Positions 1 to 8,504 of a DNA stretch of 64,000 bases are shown one piece after another. The notes under the pieces are model-generated. The model saw only the letters and a program-made list of their open reading frames with translations. It was not told where the DNA came from and did no database searches. Source of the DNA: an uncultured Prevotellaceae bacterium. GTDB taxonomy: Bacteria > Bacteroidota > Bacteroidia > Bacteroidales > Muribaculaceae. The stretch covers positions 62,001 through 126,000 of the forward strand of contig ONQS01000002.1 in NCBI GenBank assembly GCA_900320055.1. The letters are read 5' to 3'. The position numbers and the translations under genes are program-made. How positions within the stretch are numbered: the stretch's first letter is position 1; every line of letters starts with the position of its first letter.

Positions 1-336
1 TATGGCATCATCGGCCTGATACAGTTGCGCCTAGGCTATAGCGACGTCGTCGACATCAGCAACGAGCGCGCCCTGGAACTGTATGACCAACTCATCCAGG
101 CGACCAAAGACCTGATGATCGCCAAGAACACCGACTATGGCGAGGCTTGGCGCGACATGCGGGTATCAAGTTATACCGACTTGATCCTCACCAAGATACA
201 GCGCACCAAGGAGATAGAGAACCACAATGGTGCGACCCTTGTGAGCGAGGGCATCGATGCCAACTACCAAGACATGATCAACTACAGCGTGTTTGCCCTG
301 ATCAAGCACAACGAGGGCTGTCACGACGACTGCTGA
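1..336 (+). CDS. DUF1599 family protein, 3' part only
   Basis: The reading frame is open from the first base of the window, so the true start lies upstream; 111 codons are visible. An internal TTG at 25 is not needed as a start. The visible part, including YGIIGLIQLRLGYSDVVD at its beginning and KNTDYGEAWRDMRVSS further on, matches my memory of DUF1599 proteins, a family grouped with nucleotide-modification-associated domains (about 180 residues). Its biochemical role is not established. In other Bacteroidales this gene often precedes a DoxX-type membrane protein, as it does here, which supports the call. A hairpin at 343-366 lies between it and the DoxX gene. Confidence 0.7.
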   Translation, partial: YGIIGLIQLRLGYSDVVDISNERALELYDQLIQATKDLMIAKNTDYGEAWRDMRVSSYTDLILTKIQRTKEIENHNGATLVSEGIDANYQDMINYSVFALIKHNEGCHDDC

Positions 337-342
337 CCGTTG

Positions 343-366
343 TCAATGACGGCGACCCGTCATTGA
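343..366 (+). terminator. Hairpin between the DUF1599 and DoxX genes
   Basis: A perfect 10-bp stem (343-352 with 357-366) closes a CGAC loop just after the DUF1599 stop codon. No run of T follows, so it may be an attenuator, an mRNA-stability element or a weak terminator. Confidence 0.45.
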
Positions 367-413
367 GCCATCCAGCAACCAATAACCAAGTATAGCAAAA
401 CCAATCAACGGAA

Positions 414-1742
414 ATGACCATCACAGCATTCATAGGTGGGGTTAAAGGCGAGAAATGGTGCCAAATACTCACCCTGCTCATGCGGCTAACCATCGGCGGC
501 GTGTTTATCTTCTCGGGATTTACCAAGGCCATCGACCCCTGGGGCACGTGCTATCGCGTGACCGACTATCTGGGCACCATGGGACTGATCGGGTGGACAG
601 GCACGGCGCAGTTCATCGCCGTGGCGCTGGCCGCCCTCGAGACCGTGCTGGGCGTTGTCATCGCCGTCGGAGCCTATCGCCGCAGCGCGCCCTGGCTGGC
701 ACTGGTGCTCATGCTGGTGATGACGCCACTGACGCTATGGCTGGCCATCAGCAATGCGGTGCCCGACTGCGGCTGCTTTGGCGACGCGGTGCACCTGAGC
801 AACTGGGCCACCTTTGGCAAAAACGTGTTGCTACTGCTTGGCATCGGCTATCTGCTGATGTTTAACACCTCGCTGCGCGGCGTATACGGCCCTGCCGTCC
901 AGTGGGTAGTGGTCGCATTGACGTTTGCCCTGGTGATGGCCATTGCCTATTATGGCTACTACGTGCAGCCGCTCATCGACTATCGTCCCTACCCCGTGGG
1001 CACACGCCTGGTCACCACGTCCGCCATCGAGGACAGCGACGAGGGCGAGGACGACTTTATCTTTGTCTACAGCAAGGATGGTCAGGAGCACGAGTTCACC
1101 ATCGACAGTCTGCCCGACGAGGATGACGGCTGGCAATATGTGACCCGCTACCATGCGCGCCGTCCCCACGGCAAGGTCATTGAGCAGCACGGCGACATAG
1201 GGAGTGGCATCGCCATCCTTGACGCTGACGGCAACGACATCAGCATCGACGTGCTGGGCGACAGCCATCACACACTACTGCTGCTGTTCCCCGACCTGCC
1301 CCATGTGGGTGTCGTCAACTCGTTTGCACTCAACGAACTCAACGATGCCGCCTTTGCCACTGGCACCGACGTCATCGGCCTCACGCCCGCCACAGCCCAA
1401 GAGATTGACTTGTGGCAAGACATCTCCATGGCCACCTACCCCATCTACAACATGGACGATAGCGAACTCAAGATGATTGCCCGCGGCAATCCCGCCGTGG
1501 TCTATCTTGAGGATGGCGTCATCGGCTGGAAACGCACCCTGTCGTCGCTCGATGGGGTGACGATGCCCGACCACTTCGGTGAACTGACCGACGACTACGA
1601 CCCCGACGCCATCATGACGGCGCTGATGCTGGCCTATCTGGCAGGAATGATCGCCCTGCTGATAATAAACCGCACCCACTTGGTGATCAAGCACCTGTTC
1701 TTCAGACAGAAGAAGGTCAACAACGATGCACCCACAACCTGA
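414..1742 (+). CDS. DoxX/MauE-like integral membrane protein with soluble C-terminal part
   Basis: The N-terminal 185 residues look like the DoxX/MauE membrane family: hydrophobic segments at about 18-38, 66-86, 93-113, 134-150 and 162-182, with a Cys-Gly-Cys motif in PDCGCFGDAVHLSNW (residues 117-131). The middle, about residues 195-390, is soluble and acidic, and one more hydrophobic segment lies near residues 402-422. Bacteroidales members of this type (BT_3613-like) sit next to DUF1599 genes. The conserved CGC suggests a link to thiol or quinone chemistry, but no activity can be assigned. The ATG at 414 gives a short soluble leader before the first membrane helix; an internal ATG at 480 is also possible. 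The 3' end overlaps the next gene by 17 bp, so the two are probably translated together. Confidence 0.75.
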   Translation: MTITAFIGGVKGEKWCQILTLLMRLTIGGVFIFSGFTKAIDPWGTCYRVTDYLGTMGLIGWTGTAQFIAVALAALETVLGVVIAVGAYRRSAPWLALVLMLVMTPLTLWLAISNAVPDCGCFGDAVHLSNWATFGKNVLLLLGIGYLLMFNTSLRGVYGPAVQWVVVALTFALVMAIAYYGYYVQPLIDYRPYPVGTRLVTTSAIEDSDEGEDDFIFVYSKDGQEHEFTIDSLPDEDDGWQYVTRYHARRPHGKVIEQHGDIGSGIAILDADGNDISIDVLGDSHHTLLLLFPDLPHVGVVNSFALNELNDAAFATGTDVIGLTPATAQEIDLWQDISMATYPIYNMDDSELKMIARGNPAVVYLEDGVIGWKRTLSSLDGVTMPDHFGELTDDYDPDAIMTALMLAYLAGMIALLIINRTHLVIKHLFFRQKKVNNDAPTT

Positions 1743-3636
1743 AACATCAACTCCCAGACATAAAACCCGATACAGACAAATGATACTTAAAGAAGGACAA
1801 CCCATCGGTGAAAAATGGCACGTGGTGTACCTGATCAAGGAGAACCCCTATGCCGAGAGTTACCGCATCGAGGACGAGAGCGGCAACCCCTACTTCATGA
1901 AGATTTACCGTCTCAAGAACACGCCCGAAAAACTCATCCTGCCCGATGGTGATGTGGCCGAGATCGCCGCCTGCCGGCAATTGAACCACAAGAACATCGT
2001 CAGTTACATCGCCGACGGCACCTATCAGGACGAAGCCGGCGAGTGCCGCTACCTGATAGCGACCTACTTCAGCGGCGAGTTGCTCAGCGAAATGCTGCAT
2101 CGCGAGGGACGGCTCGACAAGGACACAGCAGTGAAGATATTTGTGGAGATGCTCGAAGGGCTGCAATACCTGCACGAGCGCCCCGGCGTGCTGCTGCACA
2201 ACGACATCAACCCCACCAACGTCATGCTCAGCAGCAAGACTGGCGGCGTGGCCGAACTCATCGACATGGGGCACCTGTCGCCCTGCTTCATGGGCAACCC
2301 GCCGTTTGACACGGCCGATCTGGATCCGCGCTACGCCAGCGGGCAGTCCTTCCTGGGCAAATATGACGAGCGCAACGACGTGTTTGGCGCCGCTGCAGTG
2401 CTCTACACCATGCTCACCGGCAAGGCGCCCTGGGATGTGGAATTTGCCCCAGGCATGAGCCGTAAAGAGAAAATCCGCCTTGTGCAGAAGGCGCGCAGCG
2501 AGCAGGGCGAAATCAACGTCGACGACATCGAGGACGTGAACCTGCAGGCCGTAGTCGCCTGCGGCATGTCGCTAAGTTACACCGAGCGATACGAGACCAT
2601 CGACGAGATGCTCGCCGATGTCCTGGCCGAGGATCAGAGCGAGATGGCCAAGGAGATACTCAACCGCCTTGCCAGCAAGCACCTGGAGGCATCGGCAAGC
2701 ATCGATGACGATGAGTTGCCCAGCAGTTGGGGCAGCAGCAGTGACCGCTCACAGGCCGCCACCGAGACCAACGCCGACGTCGAGATCAAGCGCGGCGGCG
2801 GAAACGGCTTTGCCGACATCGCCGGCATGGACGAGTTGAAGGAGATGCTGCGCAAGCGCGTGATCCTCATCCTCAAGGACAAGGAACTGGCCGAGAAATA
2901 CCGCCTGACGCCACCCAATGGCATGCTGCTCTATGGTCCTCCGGGCTGCGGCAAGAGTTTCTTTGCCGAGAAGTTTGCCGAGGAGACCGGTTTCAACTTC
3001 ATCATGGTCAAGGCCAGCGACCTGGGATCCATCTACATCCACGGCTCACAAGGCAAGATTGCCGACCTGTTTAAGAAGGCCGAGGAAAACGCGCCCACGG
3101 TGCTGTGCTTCGATGAGTTTGACGCCTTTGTGCCGAGTCGCTCGGGCGACAACATGGGCAGCAACCAGGCCGGTGAGGTCAACGAGTTCCTCTCCCAACT
3201 GAACAACTGCTCCAAGCGAGGCATCTTTGTCATCGCCACCAGCAACCGCCCCGACAAGGTCGATCCCGCCGTGCTGCGCACCGGCCGCATCGACAAGCAG
3301 GTGTATGTGCCCATGCCCGATGCCACGGCTCGCCGCCTGATGTTTGAACTCTACCTCAAGGACCGCCCCTGTGACGAGATCGACAGCGAGGTCCTCGCCC
3401 AGAAGGCCGACGGCTACGTGGCCAGCGACATCGCCTATGTCGTCAACGAGGCTGCCACCATCGCGGCATTCAACCACGAGAACATCACCCAGGACCTGCT
3501 GGTGAAGACCATCGAGGGCATCAAGCCGAGCATCAACAAGGAGTTGCTCAAGGAGTATGAAGAGATGCGCGACAAGATGGAAGGCATCTCCCGCACCAAC
3601 GCCCTGCCCCGCGTGGGATTCAACACCAAGGATTAG
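1726..3636 (+). CDS. Protein kinase-AAA+ ATPase fusion
   Basis: The protein has 636 residues and two enzymatic halves. Residues about 20-300 form a Ser/Thr kinase-like fold: ATP-binding Lys59 in YFMKIYRL, catalytic Asp160 and Asn165 in LLHNDINPTNVML, metal-binding Asp180 in a DMG variant of DFG, and a later DVFGAAAVLYTML segment. The usual glycine-rich loop is not recognisable. After a Ser-rich linker (about 310-350) comes a classical AAA+ domain: Walker A GPPGCGKS with Lys410, Walker B VLCFDEFDAF with Asp463 and Glu464, then a sensor segment ATSNRP and the arginine-bearing RTGRIDKQVYVP. It resembles the Cdc48/Vps4/FtsH ATPase type. Translation may start at 1726 or at 1780 (MILKEGQPIGE); the second gives a more typical kinase N-terminus. 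The gene overlaps the DoxX gene and is followed 63 bp later by a YbjN-like gene. No membrane segment is seen. The target of either activity is unknown. Confidence 0.85.
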   Translation: MHPQPETSTPRHKTRYRQMILKEGQPIGEKWHVVYLIKENPYAESYRIEDESGNPYFMKIYRLKNTPEKLILPDGDVAEIAACRQLNHKNIVSYIADGTYQDEAGECRYLIATYFSGELLSEMLHREGRLDKDTAVKIFVEMLEGLQYLHERPGVLLHNDINPTNVMLSSKTGGVAELIDMGHLSPCFMGNPPFDTADLDPRYASGQSFLGKYDERNDVFGAAAVLYTMLTGKAPWDVEFAPGMSRKEKIRLVQKARSEQGEINVDDIEDVNLQAVVACGMSLSYTERYETIDEMLADVLAEDQSEMAKEILNRLASKHLEASASIDDDELPSSWGSSSDRSQAATETNADVEIKRGGGNGFADIAGMDELKEMLRKRVILILKDKELAEKYRLTPPNGMLLYGPPGCGKSFFAEKFAEETGFNFIMVKASDLGSIYIHGSQGKIADLFKKAEENAPTVLCFDEFDAFVPSRSGDNMGSNQAGEVNEFLSQLNNCSKRGIFVIATSNRPDKVDPAVLRTGRIDKQVYVPMPDATARRLMFELYLKDRPCDEIDSEVLAQKADGYVASDIAYVVNEAATIAAFNHENITQDLLVKTIEGIKPSINKELLKEYEEMRDKMEGISRTNALPRVGFNTKD

Positions 3637-3699
3637 CCATGGCGCCCTTCACCGCCCGCAGGACAACCGACAACAACAAACAAAACAATACCGCACAAT

Positions 3700-4116
3700 A
3701 TGGACTTGAACAAACTGATGATGGATTATCTTGCCGAGGAAGGCTTCCGTCCGCACGAGACCCCCTTCGGCATCGCGTTTAAGAAAGAAGGCATCAACTT
3801 CCTCTACTTCAAGGATGATGATGACGAACAGTACTTCAGGCTGATGATGCCGGCCATCTTTGTTGTCACCGAGGACAACGAGGACATGATCATGCGCGTC
3901 ATGAACGACGTGAACGGCAACATCAAGGTGGTGAAACTCTACACCATGGGCATGGAGGACGAGAAGGGACAAACCGAGACCAGCGTGTGGGTCGCTTTTG
4001 AGATTCTGGCCGACTCCACACCCGAACTCAACGACATCGTGCCGCGAGCCATCTCGCTGCTGCAAGGGGCGCGCATCGCCTTCCTGGCCAAACTCGAGGA
4101 ACTGGCCGACCATTGA
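3700..4116 (+). CDS. YbjN-like (CesT/YopN chaperone-like fold) protein
   Basis: The product has 138 residues, is acidic, and has no signal peptide or membrane segment. An N-terminal helix (MDLNKLMMDYLAEEGF), alternating strands and a C-terminal helix near 115-138 resemble the YbjN family, which shares the fold of type III secretion chaperones. Such proteins are thought to bind peptides or other proteins; no enzyme motif is visible. It lies 63 bp after the kinase-AAA+ gene and before a bidirectional hairpin, so it is probably the last gene of that transcript. I infer that it may be a partner or adaptor of the kinase-ATPase, from neighbourhood only. Confidence 0.6.
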   Translation: MDLNKLMMDYLAEEGFRPHETPFGIAFKKEGINFLYFKDDDDEQYFRLMMPAIFVVTEDNEDMIMRVMNDVNGNIKVVKLYTMGMEDEKGQTETSVWVAFEILADSTPELNDIVPRAISLLQGARIAFLAKLEELADH

Positions 4117-4152
4117 TACAGGCCGCCAACGCCTTGATATCCTGATATAATA

Positions 4153-4186
4153 ATTGAGGGTCACCCCTGAGCGGGCGGCCCTCAAT
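4153..4186. terminator. Bidirectional terminator hairpin
   Basis: An 8-bp perfect stem (ATTGAGGG at 4153-4160 with CCCTCAAT at 4179-4186) encloses a GC-rich loop and is flanked by A/T-rich sequence on both sides. It separates convergent genes (YbjN-like on +, C10 protease on -). Confidence 0.75.
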
Positions 4187-4211
4187 CATTTATTATCGGC
4201 TATGCGATCGA

Positions 4212-7200
4212 TCAGTTGCTGGTGAGCAGCATGTCGATCAAGGCGGTCACGTCGCTGATGTTCACGTCATGGTTACCATCCACGTCGGCACAGATGGGAC
4301 ATCCGGCGCCTTGGTTACCCAGCAGCATATCGATCAGGGCGGTCACGTCGCTGATGTTGATGCTGCCATCGTGGTCCACATCGCCCAACTGATAGTTGTG
4401 CTCGGGAGCATCGGTCAGGGTCACGGTCTCTACATTGCTGGCGGCCTTGGCGCCGTCGATGTAGTTGGCCTCTACATAATAGGTGTAGGTTGCGCCAGGG
4501 GTCAGGTTCTCGACCACATAGTACTGGTCGGTGATGCCGGTGATGATGCGGCTGTTGGCATCGCCTGTCTCGCTGGCGGCTTTGAACTGAGCCACCCCGC
4601 CACTGTAGACCTGGACACTGTTCAGGTAGAAGCGCTTCTTGACTGCGATGCAACTCAGGGTGATGTGCTGATCCTCTGCTGCGGTTACGCCATTGAGCAC
4701 AACGGTGTAGTCGGCATCTTCGGTGATCAGTGCGATGGTGTCGCTCACCTCGCCACACGATACGATGACCGAACTCTCGTCACTGCCATAACTCCTGGCA
4801 TTGAACTTAACGGTCACTGTGCCATTGCTTCCGCTCAGGTCAAGGGCGGGAGTGGTCAGGTAACCGACCTTGCTGCCGGAACCCAGTTTCATGCCACCGC
4901 CAGCAGCCAGGAAAACGCCATAACCGGTCCAGCCGGCATTGTCGCAGCACTCGTCGAGGGTGCCATTGTTACCTTCGTCAATGTTGCTGTCGCTAGTGGG
5001 AACGTCCTCGCTGTAGAAGGTCTCGTTCAGCAGCAGGCCTGTGGGCTGGTCCTGCTTGATGTTGACATAGAGGGTGTAGTCCTTGACATATTGCTCGGGA
5101 GTGATGTCGAGCCAGTCGGCACGGAACGAACTGCTGGTCACATACTCCACATTGGCGGGCTGCATCTCAGGAGCCAGGGTTTCCATTGTTGAGGTGCCGC
5201 TGATGGTAACGGTCACATCCTCAGCGCCCTCGCTGCTCAAGGTGATGGTAGCGGTGTGCTCGCCCACGGTGGTGGGAGCATAGGTAACGGTCACGGTGGC
5301 ACCCTCCTCGGCATCGGCCATGCTGATAGCCTCGGTGTCGATGCTGTACACGCCATTCTCATCGTTGAGCGTCAGGGTCACATTGCCCGTCAGGTTGGCG
5401 GCCAGCACGTCGAAGGTTGCGGTCACGGTCTCGCCGATGCCAGCGGTCATCGTCAGGGTCTCGGGATCAACGATTACCTCGGGAACAATCACTTTGGTCA
5501 AGGCCACCTGCTCGACATTGGACTTGGCATTGGTGCCGTCGGTGTAGTTGGCGACCACATAGTAGGTATAGGTAGCGCCCGAGGTCAGATTCTCGACGGT
5601 GTAGGCCTTGTCGGTGATACCGGTGATGACACGGCTATTGGCATCGCCCGTCTCACTGGCCTCACGCAACAGGTTACCGCCGTTGTAGATGGCCACTTGG
5701 TGAACATACACACGCTTACCAGCAGCCGTGCAGGACAAGGTCACCTGCTGGCCTGCAGCAGCATTGACGCCAGCCAAGGTCACGGTATAGTCGGTAGCAT
5801 CATCAGCCAGGGCGATGGTCTGACTCACCTCGCCACACGAGATGACGATAGAACTCTCGTCTGAGTTGCCATTGGTGTTGACATAGGTGTTGGCATTGAT
5901 GGCAACCACCAGGGTGCCGTTGTTCGCTGCCAGAGCCGGAGTGGTGATGTAGCCGCTCTTGGAACTGCTACCCAACTTAAAGCCACCGGTTGCGGCCTCA
6001 TAAGCGGCACTGCCCGTCCAGCCGGCATTGTCGCAGTAGTCGTCCATCGACTGGCCACGGTCATAGGTGCCGTCCTTGTTCACATTCACGCCGGCAAAGG
6101 TCTCGGTCAACAGGGCATCGCCCATGGCACAAGCCTTGTTGACATAGAGGGTGTAGTCCTTCACGTTCTGGGCGGGCGTTGCATCGGTCCAAGTGGCAGT
6201 AAACGAGGTAGTGCCCACGTTGGTGGCAGCAGCCATCACGGGAGCGGCGGTCTGCATGGTGGCAGTGCCCTTGAGGATCACTGTTGCAGCCTTGGCGCCC
6301 TCGCTGGCTACGGTGATGGTGGCAGCGTGGCTACCCGCAGCAGTGGGGGCATAGGTTACGGTCACGGTTGCGCCCTCCTCGGCATCGGCGATGCTGAGGG
6401 TAGAGGGATTGATGCGGTACACCCCGTTCTCATCGTTGAGCGTCAGGGTCACATTGCCCGTCAGGTCGGCGGCCAGCACGTCGAAGGTTGCCGTAGCGGT
6501 CTCGCCAGCGTTGGCGGTCATCGTCAGGGTCTCGGGGTCAACGATTACCTCGGGAGTGGGCTGGAGGGTTCCGCCCAGAGTAACGGTCTTGACATTAGAC
6601 TTCTTGATGCTGCCATCGGTGTAGTTAGCTTCGACATAGAACTTGTAACTGCCGCCCTCGGTCAGGCCGCTCACGGTGTAGTTCTTGCTGGTGATGCCAG
6701 TGATGACACGGCTCTCGGCGTCGCCACTCTCGGTGGCTCTGAGCATGCTGCTGGCATCGCCGGTGACAATCTCGATATTGTCGATAAAGAAACGTTTCTT
6801 CTTGGCTGTGCAGGCAAACGTCACCTTCTGGTCGGCGGCTGCTTCAACACCATTGAGCACCACGGTAAAGTCCGACATGACGCTATTCAGGGCCACGGTC
6901 TGTGTGGCGTTACCACACGAAACCACAACCGAACTGTTGTCACTGCTGTAGTACCTGCCACTGAACTTCACGGTGATAGTGCCTTTGCTATTGCTCATGT
7001 CCAGCGCGGGCGTGGTCAATGAGCCGGCATTACTGCCACTGCCCAACTTCAGGCTTCCATCTGCACCCACATACACATAAGCGCCCGTCCAGCCCTTATT
7101 GTCGCAGTAGTTGTCCAGGTTGTTAGCAATGTTGGCACTGCCGTCATAGCCATCATCGGCACCGGCAAAGGTCTCGGTCAACAGAGTCTCCTGATTGGCA

Positions 7201-8459
7201 TCATATTGCTGCACATAGAGGGTATAGTCCTCGACGTTTTCGCTAGCGGTCTGATCGGTCCAGGTCGCCTTGAACGAGGTGGTGCCTACGCCCGATGCAT
7301 CGTTCATCACAGGGGCATAGGTCTGGAGCGTGCTCGTGGGATAAACGCCGATGATCATGTCCTGATAGTATTTGAAGGTCCAGCCGCTGCCCTTGAAGGC
7401 ATCCAGGGCATAGTAGTTGTCATCGTAACCGCTCCAACCGAAGTTGACATGATACTTGTTGGTGCTGGCGTTGTAACCATCGACAACAAACTCGTGGCCA
7501 CCGGCAGAATAATCGTTACCGCCATAGAGGATGGGACGGCCGGCCCCAAGTTCGGCCTGCATCAAAGCATGCCATTCGGTAGCGCTGTGATCGTCGCGAT
7601 ACTTCACCGTGGCGTCGGTGCTGTAGCCGAACTGTACCATCGCATCGCGTGCATCCTCGGTGTAGGCGCCGCTGCCATCGGGCGAGTACATCATCTTCAC
7701 GGCCTGGCCGCAGTAGCGCATCAGCCATGCCACAGCATTGGCCTGGGTGGTGTTGTAGTTCGTAGTGCTGTAGTTGTCGAGCATGTTGTCCCAGTCCAGT
7801 GTGGTGCCCGGCAGAGCGGGAACGTTAAACTGGGGAGTTTCGGCAGTGGTGTAGGCGGGCAACGCGGGCAATTCGCTGGGGTATTTCCAGTAATACATGA
7901 CCTGAGCCATCGCTGTGGCCACACAGCCCGTCATGCAGTATGAGCCGTTATACTTGGGGCACTGGTTGTAGTAGGGTTCTTCCTGATCCCATTGGCTGGT
8001 CATCAGTGTGGGGACAGTGGTTGCTGTGAGCATGGTCGACAGCGTCTGGCTGGGGGTCTCGACTTGAGCGTCGGGATTGGCGATGAGCCATTCCATCTGT
8101 TGCTTGTACTGGTCCAGCCACCAAGCCACGTTGACGGGCAGGTTGTTCACATCCATGCGGCCGCTGCCGTAGCCCAGGATTTCCTCGGCACGGTCATCAC
8201 CGCTGACGATGATATAGCCCCCGCCATCGTAGTTGAACACATAGTAGTCGTTGGCCTTGGCATTGACGGCCGATTTCTCGGCATGTGTCAGTTTCAGGTT
8301 AGCGTTCGACGCCATCATCCTGGCACCAGGCAGGCGGTTCATGAACTGGATAGCCCGTGCTTGAGCGTCGCGGCTGTCCACATTGGCGGCTGTCATGGTG
8401 GCCACAGCGAGGGCCAGCATCACGAGCACCAATGATTGCATGTAGATGAATCGTTTCAT
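4212..8459 (-). CDS. Secreted C10-family (streptopain-like) cysteine protease with repeated Ig/FN3 modules and dockerin-like tail
   Basis: The protein has 1415 residues with an N-terminal signal peptide (to about residue 25). A Spi-type propeptide region (about 26-140) precedes the C10 catalytic domain. Catalytic Cys179 lies in YCMTGCVATAMAQVMYYW and catalytic His322 in AGGHEFVVDGYN, as in streptopain (SpeB), an endopeptidase. After about residue 380 come three rounds of FN3-like plus beta-sandwich modules (each with ALLTETFAG- or LLNETF-type starts), with two Ig-like units (EVIVDPETLTMTA) between them; the second round is an in-frame 357-residue duplication of the first. Residues 1359-1415 are two dockerin-like calcium-binding repeats (GDVDHDGSINISDVTALID and a partner). 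It starts 45 bp after the M6 protease gene and is probably the last gene of a three-gene protease operon. Substrates are unknown; proteins of the gut lumen or host surface are likely (inference). Confidence 0.9.
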   Translation of the reverse strand: MKRFIYMQSLVLVMLALAVATMTAANVDSRDAQARAIQFMNRLPGARMMASNANLKLTHAEKSAVNAKANDYYVFNYDGGGYIIVSGDDRAEEILGYGSGRMDVNNLPVNVAWWLDQYKQQMEWLIANPDAQVETPSQTLSTMLTATTVPTLMTSQWDQEEPYYNQCPKYNGSYCMTGCVATAMAQVMYYWKYPSELPALPAYTTAETPQFNVPALPGTTLDWDNMLDNYSTTNYNTTQANAVAWLMRYCGQAVKMMYSPDGSGAYTEDARDAMVQFGYSTDATVKYRDDHSATEWHALMQAELGAGRPILYGGNDYSAGGHEFVVDGYNASTNKYHVNFGWSGYDDNYYALDAFKGSGWTFKYYQDMIIGVYPTSTLQTYAPVMNDASGVGTTSFKATWTDQTASENVEDYTLYVQQYDANQETLLTETFAGADDGYDGSANIANNLDNYCDNKGWTGAYVYVGADGSLKLGSGSNAGSLTTPALDMSNSKGTITVKFSGRYYSSDNSSVVVSCGNATQTVALNSVMSDFTVVLNGVEAAADQKVTFACTAKKKRFFIDNIEIVTGDASSMLRATESGDAESRVITGITSKNYTVSGLTEGGSYKFYVEANYTDGSIKKSNVKTVTLGGTLQPTPEVIVDPETLTMTANAGETATATFDVLAADLTGNVTLTLNDENGVYRINPSTLSIADAEEGATVTVTYAPTAAGSHAATITVASEGAKAATVILKGTATMQTAAPVMAAATNVGTTSFTATWTDATPAQNVKDYTLYVNKACAMGDALLTETFAGVNVNKDGTYDRGQSMDDYCDNAGWTGSAAYEAATGGFKLGSSSKSGYITTPALAANNGTLVVAINANTYVNTNGNSDESSIVISCGEVSQTIALADDATDYTVTLAGVNAAAGQQVTLSCTAAGKRVYVHQVAIYNGGNLLREASETGDANSRVITGITDKAYTVENLTSGATYTYYVVANYTDGTNAKSNVEQVALTKVIVPEVIVDPETLTMTAGIGETVTATFDVLAANLTGNVTLTLNDENGVYSIDTEAISMADAEEGATVTVTYAPTTVGEHTATITLSSEGAEDVTVTISGTSTMETLAPEMQPANVEYVTSSSFRADWLDITPEQYVKDYTLYVNIKQDQPTGLLLNETFYSEDVPTSDSNIDEGNNGTLDECCDNAGWTGYGVFLAAGGGMKLGSGSKVGYLTTPALDLSGSNGTVTVKFNARSYGSDESSVIVSCGEVSDTIALITEDADYTVVLNGVTAAEDQHITLSCIAVKKRFYLNSVQVYSGGVAQFKAASETGDANSRIITGITDQYYVVENLTPGATYTYYVEANYIDGAKAASNVETVTLTDAPEHNYQLGDVDHDGSINISDVTALIDMLLGNQGAGCPICADVDGNHDVNISDVTALIDMLLTSN
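5186..5487 (-). repeat. Ig-like unit, copy 2 of a 1071-bp in-frame repeat
   Basis: This part of the C10 protease gene is nearly identical to 6257-6558 at a constant offset of 1071 bp (for example ACGATTACCT at 5470 and at 6541). Around 5356-5421 the two copies differ at about one base in 66. Confidence 0.85.
6257..6558 (-). repeat. Ig-like unit, copy 1 of a 1071-bp in-frame repeat
   Basis: This is the partner of the unit at 5186-5487. The flanking FN3/beta-sandwich modules are related but more diverged, which suggests an older module duplication with more recent conversion in the Ig unit. Confidence 0.85.
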
Positions 8460-8504
8460 TAAGTGATAGATTAATGTTGATATTATAAATACAGGTTAAT
8501 TCTC

